The position numbers and the translations under genes were made by a program. DNA of 64,000 bases from Aporrectodea caliginosa (lineage: Eukaryota; Annelida; Clitellata; Crassiclitellata; Lumbricidae): the NCBI GenBank assembly GCA_020284085.1, contig JACEVL010000019.1:3471497-3535496 (forward strand). Reading direction: 5' to 3'. Below are positions 54,626-64,000 of the stretch, piece by piece (position 1 is the first letter of the stretch; the number at the start of each line of letters is the position of its first letter). The notes beneath the pieces were generated by a model. That model was not told where the DNA came from. It searched no databases and saw only the letters and a list, made by a program, of their open reading frames with translations.

Positions 54626-55101
54626 GAGACAGTTTCTCTAAATGTCTATACATGTTGCTTGCAATACTGACCTAATTTCAGAATAATTCGTCTACGTTAC
54701 GTAATATTTATCGCCATCGGTTGATGCCTTGTGCATTAGACACTGGAACTATATAACTTGCTGAACAACAATAGCACATTTGTGGTATTGTCTTCATTGT
54801 ATTTTGATAACAATTGTGCATTAGTGAATGGTGCTGTATTAATTCTGTAGAATTAAATTGAATTGATTTAATTTATTCTGCGTTAAATTCTTACCTGTTA
54901 CCGGAGATTTGAAGATTTAATCTGTTGATCGAGTGGATTTTTTGGGTGATCCAGTGACATCGTTGCTGTAGTTCCGTTGGATTAATCCATTGAGTGGCTT
55001 GAACTGCGTTGAATTGGTTAATCCATTGAGTGGCTTAATCCATTGACTTATGACTTAATCCAATGATTAGGGATCTTGATCTGTTGATCATTGGGGCAAT
55101 C
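54626..55101. repeat. Segmental duplication, empty-site copy, and TTAATCTGTTGAT tandem
   Basis: The uninterrupted counterpart of 51655-52330. From 54905, degenerate units (TTAATCTGTTGATCGAGTGG, TTAATCCATTGAGTGGCTT) repeat to about 55100. Confidence 0.8.
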
Positions 55102-55274
55102 GTTGATTAAACATCTTAATCTGTTATCAAATTCGCTGAATCCTTATTCAGTTGGCTTAATACATGTGTTTTTTGTTGATTAAAGGCAGATGCTGTAATC
55201 CGTTTAAGGATTAACAGTAAACACCTTTTTCTTCGATTCCTTCAACAATCAAATACAAGCTTCCGTAGTTTCTT
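55102..55274. repeat. Source copy of a 173-bp duplicated segment
   Basis: Identical to 56282-56452 except for a two-base difference (TTAAAGGCAG against TTAAGCAG). Confidence 0.95.
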
Positions 55275-55680
55275 AAAATCATTAATAAAGGAAAAATACT
55301 ATAATTATTGTCATAAATATTAGTATCAGATCAAATCTATTACAAACATATAGTTGAACACATTCCTTATGATTAAAATACCAATAAACACAAAATATGT
55401 GTGATTAATGGTCATTTCATTATTTCATTGCATTTTCTAATGATATTACATTGTTTCATAGGAAAATGTTTAATGAAATGTTTAATTAAGTATTCTGTCA
55501 TGTAAATAATTGTTAACATGCATTCTTGTAAATAGATGTATGTTAAAATAAAATGTGTATATAATACATGTATATATATATTACACATCTGTGCTGAATT
55601 TCTGTTTGCAAATAGCATTACATGTTATTTTAGAAAACTTAAAGAAGTACTGTTAATAACTTTGTAAACATATTTGAAAA
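55275..55680. other. AT-rich, no gene
   Basis: No recognised element. Confidence 0.4.
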
Positions 55681-55760
55681 GAGCTAAAATAGCCAAAAAA
55701 AGAGCTGATATAGCCAAAAAAAGAGCTGATATAGCCAAAAAAGAGCTGAAATAGCCACCA
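55681..55760. repeat. 22-bp tandem repeat, about four units
   Basis: Units AAAGAGCTGATATAGCCAAA with small changes. Confidence 0.92.
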
Positions 55761-55960
55761 AAAAAAGAAACAAAAGGAGAAAAAAGGGAAAAAAAAGAAA
55801 AAGATGTTAAAAAAGAATTACAATAAAAAGAGCCAATGGGCCAAACATAACGGAGATACAATACTTTAATATGTATCAAATCAAATAATATGTATCTATC
55901 AAATATTGTTAATATTGTTAATAAGATTGAGGAGAAAACAGTTATTAACATTATACGGAA

Positions 55961-56235
55961 ATGAACTTAATCCGTCAGAAACTTTAAATACGTCTACATC
56001 TTATCAGAAACGGAATCAAAGCCAAGAAAAGAAAAAGAAAATCTGTTGATAGAAATTATATGAAAATGAACTTAAATCGTCAGAAACTTTAAACACGTCA
56101 GCATCTTATCGGAGACGGAATCAAGGACGAGAAAGGAGAAAGAACATTTGTGAGAACATTACAAGAAAATGAACGGAAATACATCAACAACTTTAAAGAC
56201 GTCAACAGCCTTTGTAGCTATAGGATGTCGTTAAA
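55961..56235. repeat. Three tandem units of about 104 bp ending in GTCGTTAAAC
   Basis: Units start at 55961, 56066 and 56169 (ATGAACTTAATCCGTCAG, ATGAACTTAAATCGTCAG, ATGAACGGAAATACATCAAC), with GCATCTTATCGGAGACGG inside. The last runs into GTAGCTATAGGATGTCGTTA. A reversed single unit is at 35275-35450. Confidence 0.88.
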
Positions 56236-56265
56236 CCTTTGATTAATAATAATCTTTGATGAGGC

Positions 56266-56448
56266 ATGTATGTATATGCATGTTGATTAAACATCTTAAT
56301 CTGTTATCAAATTCGCTGAATCCTTATTCAGTTGGCTTAATACATGTGTTTTTTGTTGATTAAGCAGATGCTGTAATCCGTTTAAGGATTAACAGTAAAC
56401 ACCTTTTTCTTCGATTCCTTCAACAATCAAATACAAGCTTCCGTAGTT
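56266..56448. mobile_element. 183-bp inserted segment with 13-bp target duplication
   Basis: TCTTTGATGAGGC flanks it exactly at 56253-56265 and 56449-56461. Its body copies 55102-55274. Either the segment is a mobile element whose parent lies 1.2 kb away, or it is a templated repair insertion. Confidence 0.88.
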
Positions 56449-56461
56449 TCTTTGATGAGGC

Positions 56462-57411
56462 GTATAATTAGTAGCCTAGTTTTTTTTTCAATTGTGAAAT
56501 CTTAAGTATGTTTTATTATATTATATAAGTAATAAAAATCTGATGTACATTGTAAGTAAATTACATATATGCCAGATTGTTCATTAAGTATCTATAACAC
56601 TTTGTTTTAAGTATCATATGTTTAGTTTGGTTGCTGTATTGGAGTAAATATTACATTGCATCATAATGCAGTACTTCATAAATTATGTTGTAATAAGGAA
56701 AATGTAGTTGTGGTGTCTCAATGGACATGTTGAAAACAAACTGTAAGAAATTGTAATACGTATGTGCCAAATATTTTTTTTACTTAATGAAACTTACGTT
56801 TGAGTGTATTGGGTGCTTGAACAATCTACGGGTAAAAGGCCGACTTTGTGAATTACCTATATCATTTAGTGTTTGTGCTATTTTTATCAACTTTTTATTC
56901 AAAAAAGTATAATGTAAATAGTGAATGTCGTCACTAGATGACGTTAAACTGAAAATTAATAAATAATCACTTAAAAGAGTACAAGTAGAATAAGAATCTA
57001 ACGTCATGATATTATTATAATTAAATTTGTATCGAATCATTTAATCACAGTGTGTGTATCACAGAAAGTAGGCCTAACCGATGCATTACTTTATGTCGTT
57101 TAATATTGAATTTTGTGACATTGTAAGGATTTATTTGACACCTTTAAATGGTGTCGTTTGGACGTTAAATTTCTCGTTTTCATTGTATGGTATACATTGT
57201 GAATTGTCGTCAACGGCCTTTGATGTCATAAGACGACGTTAAACCTTTGAGAAATATAAATTCTTTTAAAACTGAAAAAGCTATCATGGTTTGGAAACAA
57301 ATAACGTTGAACGAAAAGTGACTCCAGAATAATTGACGTCTAATTTAACTATAATATTTAATTGGATTAAAACTACTTGTAATTTAGGACCCAAACTTAT
57401 ATTATAGAGAC
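56462..57411. other. AT-rich, CGTTAAAC endings, no gene
   Basis: AGATGACGTTAAACTGAAA (56936) and AAGACGACGTTAAACCTTTG (57230). TTTGACACCTTTAAATGGTG (57134). Confidence 0.5.
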
Positions 57412-57490
57412 TAGAGATGTACCGATTAAACGGCCATACGCGTAATCTGGCCGATTATTAGAACAATCGAGCGATATCGGTACAGCTCTA
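57412..57490. mobile_element. 79-bp hAT-like remnant
   Basis: TAGAGATGTACCGAT at the left; TAGAGCTGTACCGATAT read inward from the right. The flanks ATAGAGAC and TTAGCGAC match at six of eight positions. Confidence 0.6.
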
Positions 57491-57594
57491 TTAGCGACTC
57501 TCGTTATAAAGCTAATATGATAAATTTTTAAAGAGGCAACTCACTGCGTTTCAAATACAGACTATAATAGCTGAAATATAGGTTATAAAATGCA

Positions 57595-57950
57595 TGACTC
57601 GTAGTGCATCTCAAACTGACGACTATAGAGGAGGGCTGATAGAATGGGCAGTAACAGACTCTTAGCCCACTGCCCTGTGAGAAGGGTAATACTACATGTT
57701 CCACCCCATCGTTTAGCATCGCCCCCCCCGCTAAAACGACCAATGGCATCGATGAGCCGTCGGGGGTTCCACCCTCAACCCTTGAAAGGAAGGAGGTTGT
57801 AAACTATTCGGGGTTTGGACGACTTTGAACTGATAATTAGTAGTTATTCTTATACAGGCTGCTCATTGTTATTATCAGAAGGGAGGGTTAACGACTTCTT
57901 AAGACTGCAAGGATCGTTGACACCGACCTCTCTCCCCTCTGTCGCTCTCT
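57595..57950 (+). repeat. Family-I dispersed repeat, copy 2
   Basis: Collinear with 52450-52830, again ending CACCGACCTCTCTCCCCTCT before a CT/CTGT microsatellite. Confidence 0.9.
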
Positions 57951-58415
<465 letters not shown>

Positions 58416-58416
<1 letters not shown>

Positions 58417-58765
58417 TGTTTGGCATAGTATACCTTTAAAATGTGTCAAGCAATGCTCAATAAGGTACAGAGCACGGTAAACGAACTGCTGGAGCACTCT
58501 TGTTACACACCTTTTAAACGCTAGTAAATGATAATAACTATAGCGATTGAATCACAGAGGATGCATTATGCAAAAAAATTAATGTCGTTGATGTCGACAA
58601 AAACTTTTTGCTTCATAAGGCTCTACAATAGCGATTGGATAAAAATTTGACTCTTGTTGGAAAGTTAAACGTTGTCCTACGACATCAAAGTCCGTTGACG
58701 ACAAATCGTTAATATGTAGAATACTGCGAAAACAATTAAATCTGCTATCAAGATATTATGGATTA
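58416..58765. other. CGTTAAAC and bipartite fragments
   Basis: ACACACCTTTTAAACGC then ACTATAGCG (58504-58545). AAAGTTAAACGTTGTCCTAC (58662) is an ending in minus reading. No gene. Confidence 0.5.
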
Positions 58766-58853
58766 TCGGATACACAGTTTAACGGCAGCTTATGACAACA
58801 TAGGCCGTTTCCGCCGACAAAGATTATTTTTGGCATATTACAGCTCTTATATT
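58766..58853 (-). mobile_element. Family-G element with 14-bp target duplication
   Basis: GATATTATGGATTA is exact at 58752-58765 and 58854-58867. The element is the same 76-bp core as at 4351. The target duplication shows that this very short unit inserts as an independent element. Confidence 0.93.
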
Positions 58854-59094
58854 GATATTATGGATTAAGCGGAAATTTCCAATATATTTCGTCGCTTACA
58901 AACGATTTAAAGGTTTCTAAGTGGACACTTGTTAACATAATTATAGTAGACAGTTTTGTTAAGCGTTCTAGAAGTAGCTTGCTACCAACAACGCTATATA
59001 AATCGTCGTAATTACAATTACAATTACAATTCCATTATTCACCGCTTAGCGACATGTTTTGTGGCTACCAATGCAATTGATCTTGATTGATTGG

Positions 59095-59200
59095 TTAGTT
59101 GCTGTTTAACGACACTGTGTCATAGCATAATTAGCGTCACCCTCCTACTTTCTCCAGGCTTGGGACTGGGATTACCAAAGCACGATCCATCAGTTAGTGC
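59095..59200 (+). mobile_element. Family-A element
   Basis: TTGCTGTTTAACGACACTGT, TTAGCGTCACCCTCCTACTT, CAGGCTTGGGACTGGGATTA. Confidence 0.83.
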
Positions 59201-59374
59201 TTTTCTTCCGGGACCCCACTTATATATAACGTGGAAAATACGCAACTTAAGGTGTCTTATCAGCGCCGCTTATTAAATGTAACTTTAATCAGTATTTTAC
59301 AACTTTTGTGGTTACCAGGGTAACTAACGTCGACTCTACTTTAACGTACCGTCATTCTTCACAGTCTATGCATC

Positions 59375-59775
59375 CAACAATGGCTAGGATGACTTATAAT
59401 TCCCCGGGGCAGTGGAATAGGGGTCACAACGTCGTTCCCGTAGGCCCCAGTAAACTCTTCACTCCTCCACACTTAACGCCGGTTTGTTTAACCCTCCGTT
59501 TGCTACTCAGTCGATGGTCTAATGACAGATTGTAAATTTACGACCCCCTGTGAGAATAGCCCTTATTAACACCCAGCAGGGCTCCCATGATAGTTGGCCT
59601 CTCCGTCTCTTACACTATGGCTGGCGGGGAGCCTTTTGAAGTGGTCTCAATCACTAAAGCAGGTATGAATTGGTTCATAATACAGGTGTTTACTGTTTAT
59701 GCGACAACAGACCTGACGATGCATTAGTAATAAACGCAAGCTGAGTTCCCATTAAGCCATTCAGAATTGCTGCCA
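59375..59775 (-). repeat. Family-H dispersed repeat, copy 2
   Basis: Inverted relative to 45836-46230 (CCCCGGGGCAGTGGAA, GTTTAACCCTCCG, CTCCCATGATAGTTGGCCTC, ACAGGTGTTTACTG). Confidence 0.8.
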
Positions 59776-59799
59776 GTCATCCACCCATCCATTCATACA

Positions 59800-60960
59800 T
59801 TCGATAGATGGCGACTCTGTTGACAAACTCTTCCATTTGACCATACATTCCGTGATCGATTACATTACTATTTACATTTTTTTACAATTGCATCTATGTT
59901 TACGCTTGCGCCTACATTAATATTTATATTTATATTGAAATTCACGCTTATGTTAAGTATATAGGTCGACAAATTTTTATAATTATTTAAATTTACATTT
60001 GTGATTTTAATTATTTTTGTTTAGGTTCACATTTTCATTTATATTTATATTTATATTTTTAGGTATAATTTTTATTTATATTCACATTAACACATTTTAA
60101 ATTTTACATTTACAGTTGCATTTTATTTAAATTTAGATCTACTTACAAATTAAATTTTATATTTTTTCGACGTCCATGCTATGTCTGGGCTAAAAATGGA
60201 AGGAACTGGAGAAAGATAAACAATACAGAACGTTACAAAGAGAGGGACACAATGAGAAACAGACAGAGATAGAGGCAATGATTTTCGAACGAGAATAATA
60301 CATTCGCTAGATGGCGATTCTGTTTTACAAAACGACATCATCTCCACTTAGGACACCCTTAAATAACTGGATGCTTAGTAGCAGCATTCAGCAAGCAACC
60401 ATCCATCTCTCCATATATTCGCTAGATGGCGACTCTGTTTTACACAAATCCACAAATCCAATCATCCTCGCGGACATCACTATTTGCATTTCTCTTTACA
60501 ACTTCATTTATATTTGCGTTTTCTCTTACATTAATATCATTGACGTTTATGTAGTGTATGTAGATTGATAAATTTATATATTTAAATTTACTTTTATGAT
60601 TTTATTTATTTTGCATTTACATTCGCATTTTCATTTATATTAACCATTGCATTTTGATGATTGTTTATAGGCAAATTCACACATTTTTAATTTTACATTT
60701 ATAGCTTGCATTTTTAGGTAAATTACGTCTACTTATTGAGTGTTTTTTTAGCCTCGGCTAAAACTAGAAGCAAGGGCACAAAAGTGAAAATACAGACCAT
60801 TAGAAACAGAAAGAGGGACAGACAGATACACTGAGAAACAGACAAGAGATACAAGCAAACGTTTTCGAATGAGAATCATACATTCGCTAGATGGCGAAAC
60901 TGTTTTACAAAACGCCATCGTAGACTAGGACTCTTACATAACTGGTTGCTTAGTAGCAGC
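59800..60960. repeat. Tandem duplication of about 590 bp
   Basis: Two diverged copies (about 59800-60345 and 60415-60945) share ATTCGCTAGATGGCGA at their edges, a TTACATTTATATTTA-rich core and GAGAAACAGACAGAGATAGA / GAGAAACAGACAAGAGATAC blocks. Four TAGATGGCGA motifs occur at 59808, 60308, 60424 and 60888. Confidence 0.88.
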
Positions 60961-61078
60961 ATTCTTTGCGCCACTCTCGCCCTTGCGAACTTGCCTGTAA
61001 TTAGCACACCGAAGGTTTGAAAATAAGAGAGATAGCTGGTTTCATATGCCGAGGCTAAGAAAATGAGGTCAAGGCGTT

Positions 61079-61232
61079 AATATATATATATATAATATAT
61101 GATTACGGGATTAAAATAATATTATTAATAATAGGCTACTAACTATTAACCATACTGTATCAATGGTAAATGGAATTGACAAGCCGTCGCTAAAGTCCAT
61201 AAACAACATCTCGTGATTAAATAATAATAATA

Positions 61233-61280
<48 letters not shown>

Positions 61281-61308
61281 TAATATAATATATATAATAT
61301 ATAATATA

Positions 61309-61339
<31 letters not shown>

Positions 61340-61345
61340 ACAGCT
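61079..61345. repeat. (AT)n/(AAT)n microsatellites
   Basis: AAT arrays at 61220-61280 and TA runs at 61079-61096 and 61285-61326. Confidence 0.92.
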
Positions 61346-61761
61346 AAATTGATTATAATATTTAAAATTGGTGTTTTGTATATAATATATTCAAATTTAT
61401 TACATTGAATGTAAACATAATACACATATATTAGCCTATATCTTTGATTTCTTGCATAATGCTATGGCATAATTTTATTCGAGGCCTATAATAAGTTTAT
61501 ATATATAATTTATATACATATAAAATTTATATATATGTGTTTGTATAATATTAATTTATATAAGTTTATTGTGTATAATAATAAAATTGAAAAAACGTTA
61601 TGTCATGTATTGTGACATGTTGCACATCTTATTTGCTTCAGTGATATTATAATTGAATACTTTCTATTATTTAATGAAAAAACAATAGTGCCTAACATAC
61701 TAAATGCATCCATACAATGTGTAGAACATGCTATAATATTATAAATTATATAATTCTTTAT

Positions 61762-62546
61762 AATTGAATACACGGGTGGAATAAAGCACTAAGTGCCATT
61801 ATTTCTTTTATACGCTTTACGCGTGTTTCCTGTAGATTGGTCTCTCATCTATGGAAGAAAGCACTAATGATCATTAATTCCAGTAAATAGTAACGTTTCA
61901 TTCGCCGTATGGCAGCACCCTATCAGTCACACGTAAACAAAAATGGACGCTCGCGCAGAGGACGCTAATTCATTGTCTTCAGAAGTTAATATTACTTATT
62001 ATTCGTCACAGTCTAGTGATGAAACGGAATACTATGATATTGATTCGGAATTTGAAAGGCAGAGTGCAAGTCGTGCTAAGGAAAAAGCCAAGATTCGGAC
62101 AAAACACGAGGACTTATGGTCGGATAACACGAGGAAGCGAAGGAAGAATGCGGTTAGGATAATACTTGTAAAATATAGTTTCTATTCAATAATAATAATG
62201 CAGTAGAAAATAGTATTTCTTCTGGGAAAAATGTCAGAATGCTTTATAACATCCTTATATTAATGATATTATTGAAAACTCAGGACTTGTGCTATTTCAC
62301 ACCAACCATAATAGGCAAGCATGCAGGCGGGTAAGTAAATAATAAATCCCTTAACGGTTCCATGTTGTGAATTTAATTGACAAAATAACGAAATTCATGG
62401 TCAAATAGCATACTGCAACGTACTAACACATCATATTGGTTCTAATGATCAATGGAAAACATAATTTGGAAAAACAAATTTCATATCGATTTTACTCGAT
62501 ATGACTTTTTTGTACTTAGTGCTTTATTCCACCCGTGTATTCAATT
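61762..62546. mobile_element. DNA transposon with perfect 33-bp inverted termini
   Basis: The arms 61762-61794 and 62514-62546 are exact reverse complements (outer AATTGAATA, inner CACGGGTGGAATAAAGCACT). If the true end is CACGGG, the element is 61771-62537 with a TA target duplication inside a palindromic target AATTGAATATTCAATT. If not, the termini are 33 bp and no duplication is seen. At 785 bp it is far too short for a full transposase gene. Confidence 0.92.
61943..62206 (+). CDS. Short ORF inside TIR element, probable first exon of a transposon protein
   Basis: 87 residues, ATG in a good context (AAAATGG). The composition is protein-like rather than repetitive: an acidic/Ser N-terminal half (YYSSQSSDETEYYDIDSEFE) and a basic C-terminal half (RAKEKAKIRTKHEDLW, then NTRKRRKNA). 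The last 15 residues (VRIILVKYSFYSIIIMQ) look like read-through into intron, so coding probably stops at GCG|GTTAGG (62150) or nearby. A downstream candidate exon is AACTCAG|GACTTGTGC to GGCGG|GTAAGT (62282-62331). No known domain is recognised. It may be a leftover N-terminal exon after internal deletion of the element. Confidence 0.5.
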   Translation: MDARAEDANSLSSEVNITYYSSQSSDETEYYDIDSEFERQSASRAKEKAKIRTKHEDLWSDNTRKRRKNAVRIILVKYSFYSIIIMQ

Positions 62547-63369
62547 GAAATTATAGTATATAAGAATTATATCTGTACCTAACTATGTATAGGTGAACTC
62601 AATTTGAATTTGCAGTTCTGAAACACCTTTTTGCAAAGGAAATATAGCTTATTTAAATGACGAACTTCTCACCGTTGTGGGGCCAAATTCAATGTCAGGT
62701 CAGGGTCAGGTCAGACCCAGACAGCCAATCAAATTCTACGGCGTGGAAAGTCTTTGGTGCATATAATTTTTATAAAAGCGATCAGGTATTATCATATTGG
62801 TATTGTATTTTTGTGATTATTAATTTATTTATTAAAACTCTGTACAAATATAATTATATTTATTTCATGTAATGTACGGTAAGTCGAAAGTCAAACAGGA
62901 CTTGCTGCTGTAAGATAAATATTTCTTTCTATATGTAGCACTATGCTACATTTTTGGACACCCTTCGAATGGTTTAAATATTTATTATATAAATATGCAG
63001 ACATTAATGCCCGCCATTGTTTGGAAGTTCGCCATTTAAATGAACAGTTCAATAGAAGTTAATGCGAAGACAATAGAATCGATGAAGGAAATAACAGAGA
63101 ATTTTGCCTGTTGACTTAAATGAGCTTTTGGATGTATAGCTAGGTTTGTCATATATATTGAGTGTCATTAGGGAGGAATTTTATTGGCATCGGATGCAAA
63201 ACCGCATTGAGTATAATAAGATCATAATTTCTGTACTCCATCTTGTCTTAGGAGTGGAGTGTCTCCGTGTCATCCATTGCTACACATGGTTCCCTGGTTG
63301 TTCCCTCATCGAGAACATCCAAATCCAAGTTCCCTACACAATAACCGAAGATTTGATCCCATGTACTAT
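62547..63369. other. No gene recognised
   Basis: A TGACCTGACC-type direct repeat (GGTCAGGGTCAGGTCAG, 62699-62715) in AT-rich sequence. The 229-residue plus frame starting at 63146 runs through a family-A element and an AT tract and has no domain. Confidence 0.4.
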
Positions 63370-63465
63370 CGGCGTAACAAAACTGGCTCTACTAAACAAA
63401 GGTGATTTGCGTCGCCCTCCTGCTTCACCTACGGTTGGGACTGGCACTGCACGTAGCGACGAATT
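63370..63465 (+). mobile_element. Family-A element
   Basis: CAAAGGTGATTTGCGTCGCC, CTTCACCTACGGTTGGGACT, GGCACTGCACG. Confidence 0.75.
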
Positions 63466-63589
63466 TCTGAAAGTTCAACGGTTTGGCAGCCACTTGCAAG
63501 ATGGCGATGAAAATATATTTTCATCGATATTTTGTTATTATAATATTATATGCAACAAAATGTTGATGACAATATGTATATGCGCTATG

Positions 63590-63800
63590 GGTATATGCAT
63601 ATGCATATATGTATATTCTTATATGTATATTCATATGCACATGCATACGTATATGCATATGCATATTAAGCATATCCATGTGTCAATGAATATTATGCAT
63701 ATATATATATATATGTATGTTATATGTATATATTATGTATATATATATATATGTATTATATATATATATATATATGTGTGTGTATATATATATATAATTT
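63590..63800. repeat. ATATGCAT/(TA)n low complexity
   Basis: TATGCATATGCA-type units pass into TA tracts. Confidence 0.9.
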
Positions 63801-63894
63801 TATGTAATATGTACAGTGGTTCTAACACAGACTAAACGTCTTCTGAACCACTTAAAACCCTTGTTATGGTATGTTATGTTAATACAAGCACCAG

Positions 63895-64000
63895 TTATAA
63901 ACACCTCTAAAACGCTTTCACGCTACGCTATATATAATCAATCTTCGCATTGCGTGACACCTAAAAAAAGAGCTGTAATATGCCAAAAACTAATCTTTGT
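63895..64000 (+). repeat. Bipartite motif and truncated inverted family-G copy
   Basis: TAAACACCTCTAAAACGC then CTACGCTATATATAATC (63898-63940). GAGCTGTAATATGCCAAAAA (63970-) is the start of family G in plus orientation, cut by the window end. Confidence 0.85.

Noticed and set aside
63146..63835. 229-residue plus frame
   Set aside because: Passes through a family-A element and an ATATGCAT tract; no domain; composition is that of noncoding AT repeat.

Overview
Animal nuclear DNA: AT-rich, dominated by repeats, with one recognisable developmental gene and nothing prokaryotic. The gene is a two-exon Hox gene on the minus strand. Its first coding exon (6713-6173) carries the YPWM hexapeptide and its second (1190-916) the homeodomain, separated by a 5-kb intron (6172-1191). 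Homeodomain Leu56 (MKLKK) and the downstream IKELN tail place it in the UbdA group (arthropod Ubx/abd-A, lophotrochozoan Lox2/Lox4). [10 protein letters not shown] looks most like Lox4. This suggests a protostome, probably a lophotrochozoan; the species cannot be named from the sequence.

Layout. 1-7 kb is the Hox locus. A 16-bp minisatellite flanks the homeobox exon on both sides, and exon 1 contains a coding 15-bp tandem repeat. 7-8.5 kb is microsatellite. 8.5-14.8 kb lies between inverted, palindrome-rich termini and looks like one large decayed DNA transposon with nested insertions. 14.9-17 kb holds two tRNA-derived SINEs and LINE fragments. 17-28 kb is tandem duplications, a foldback element and microsatellites. 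28.4-28.96 kb is a rare non-repeat-like block with CACGTG palindromes and five AATATTTATRAG-type motifs about 49 bp apart, the best enhancer candidate. 29-64 kb is a mosaic of LINE pieces, hAT-type elements with 8-bp target duplications, an LTR with primer-binding site, segmental duplications and small dispersed families.

No second Hox gene or other host gene was recognised in the 57 kb upstream of exon 1. If this is a Hox cluster, it is greatly expanded by repeats. The only other protein-coding candidate is an 87-residue ORF (61943-62206) inside a 785-bp element with perfect 33-bp inverted termini.

Most of the window can be reduced to a few recurring parts. (1) Short families end in CGTTAAAC. 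(2) A bipartite motif, GACACCTTTAAA then GCTATATA, occurs singly and in arrays. (3) An L2-like LINE 3' tail (GGGAGCGCYTCTGA ... GCGCTATA plus a CAATA or TGAA microsatellite) is shared with a tRNA SINE. Paralogous empty sites within the window (51.6-52.1 kb against 54.6-54.8 kb) show directly that two of the small families are mobile.
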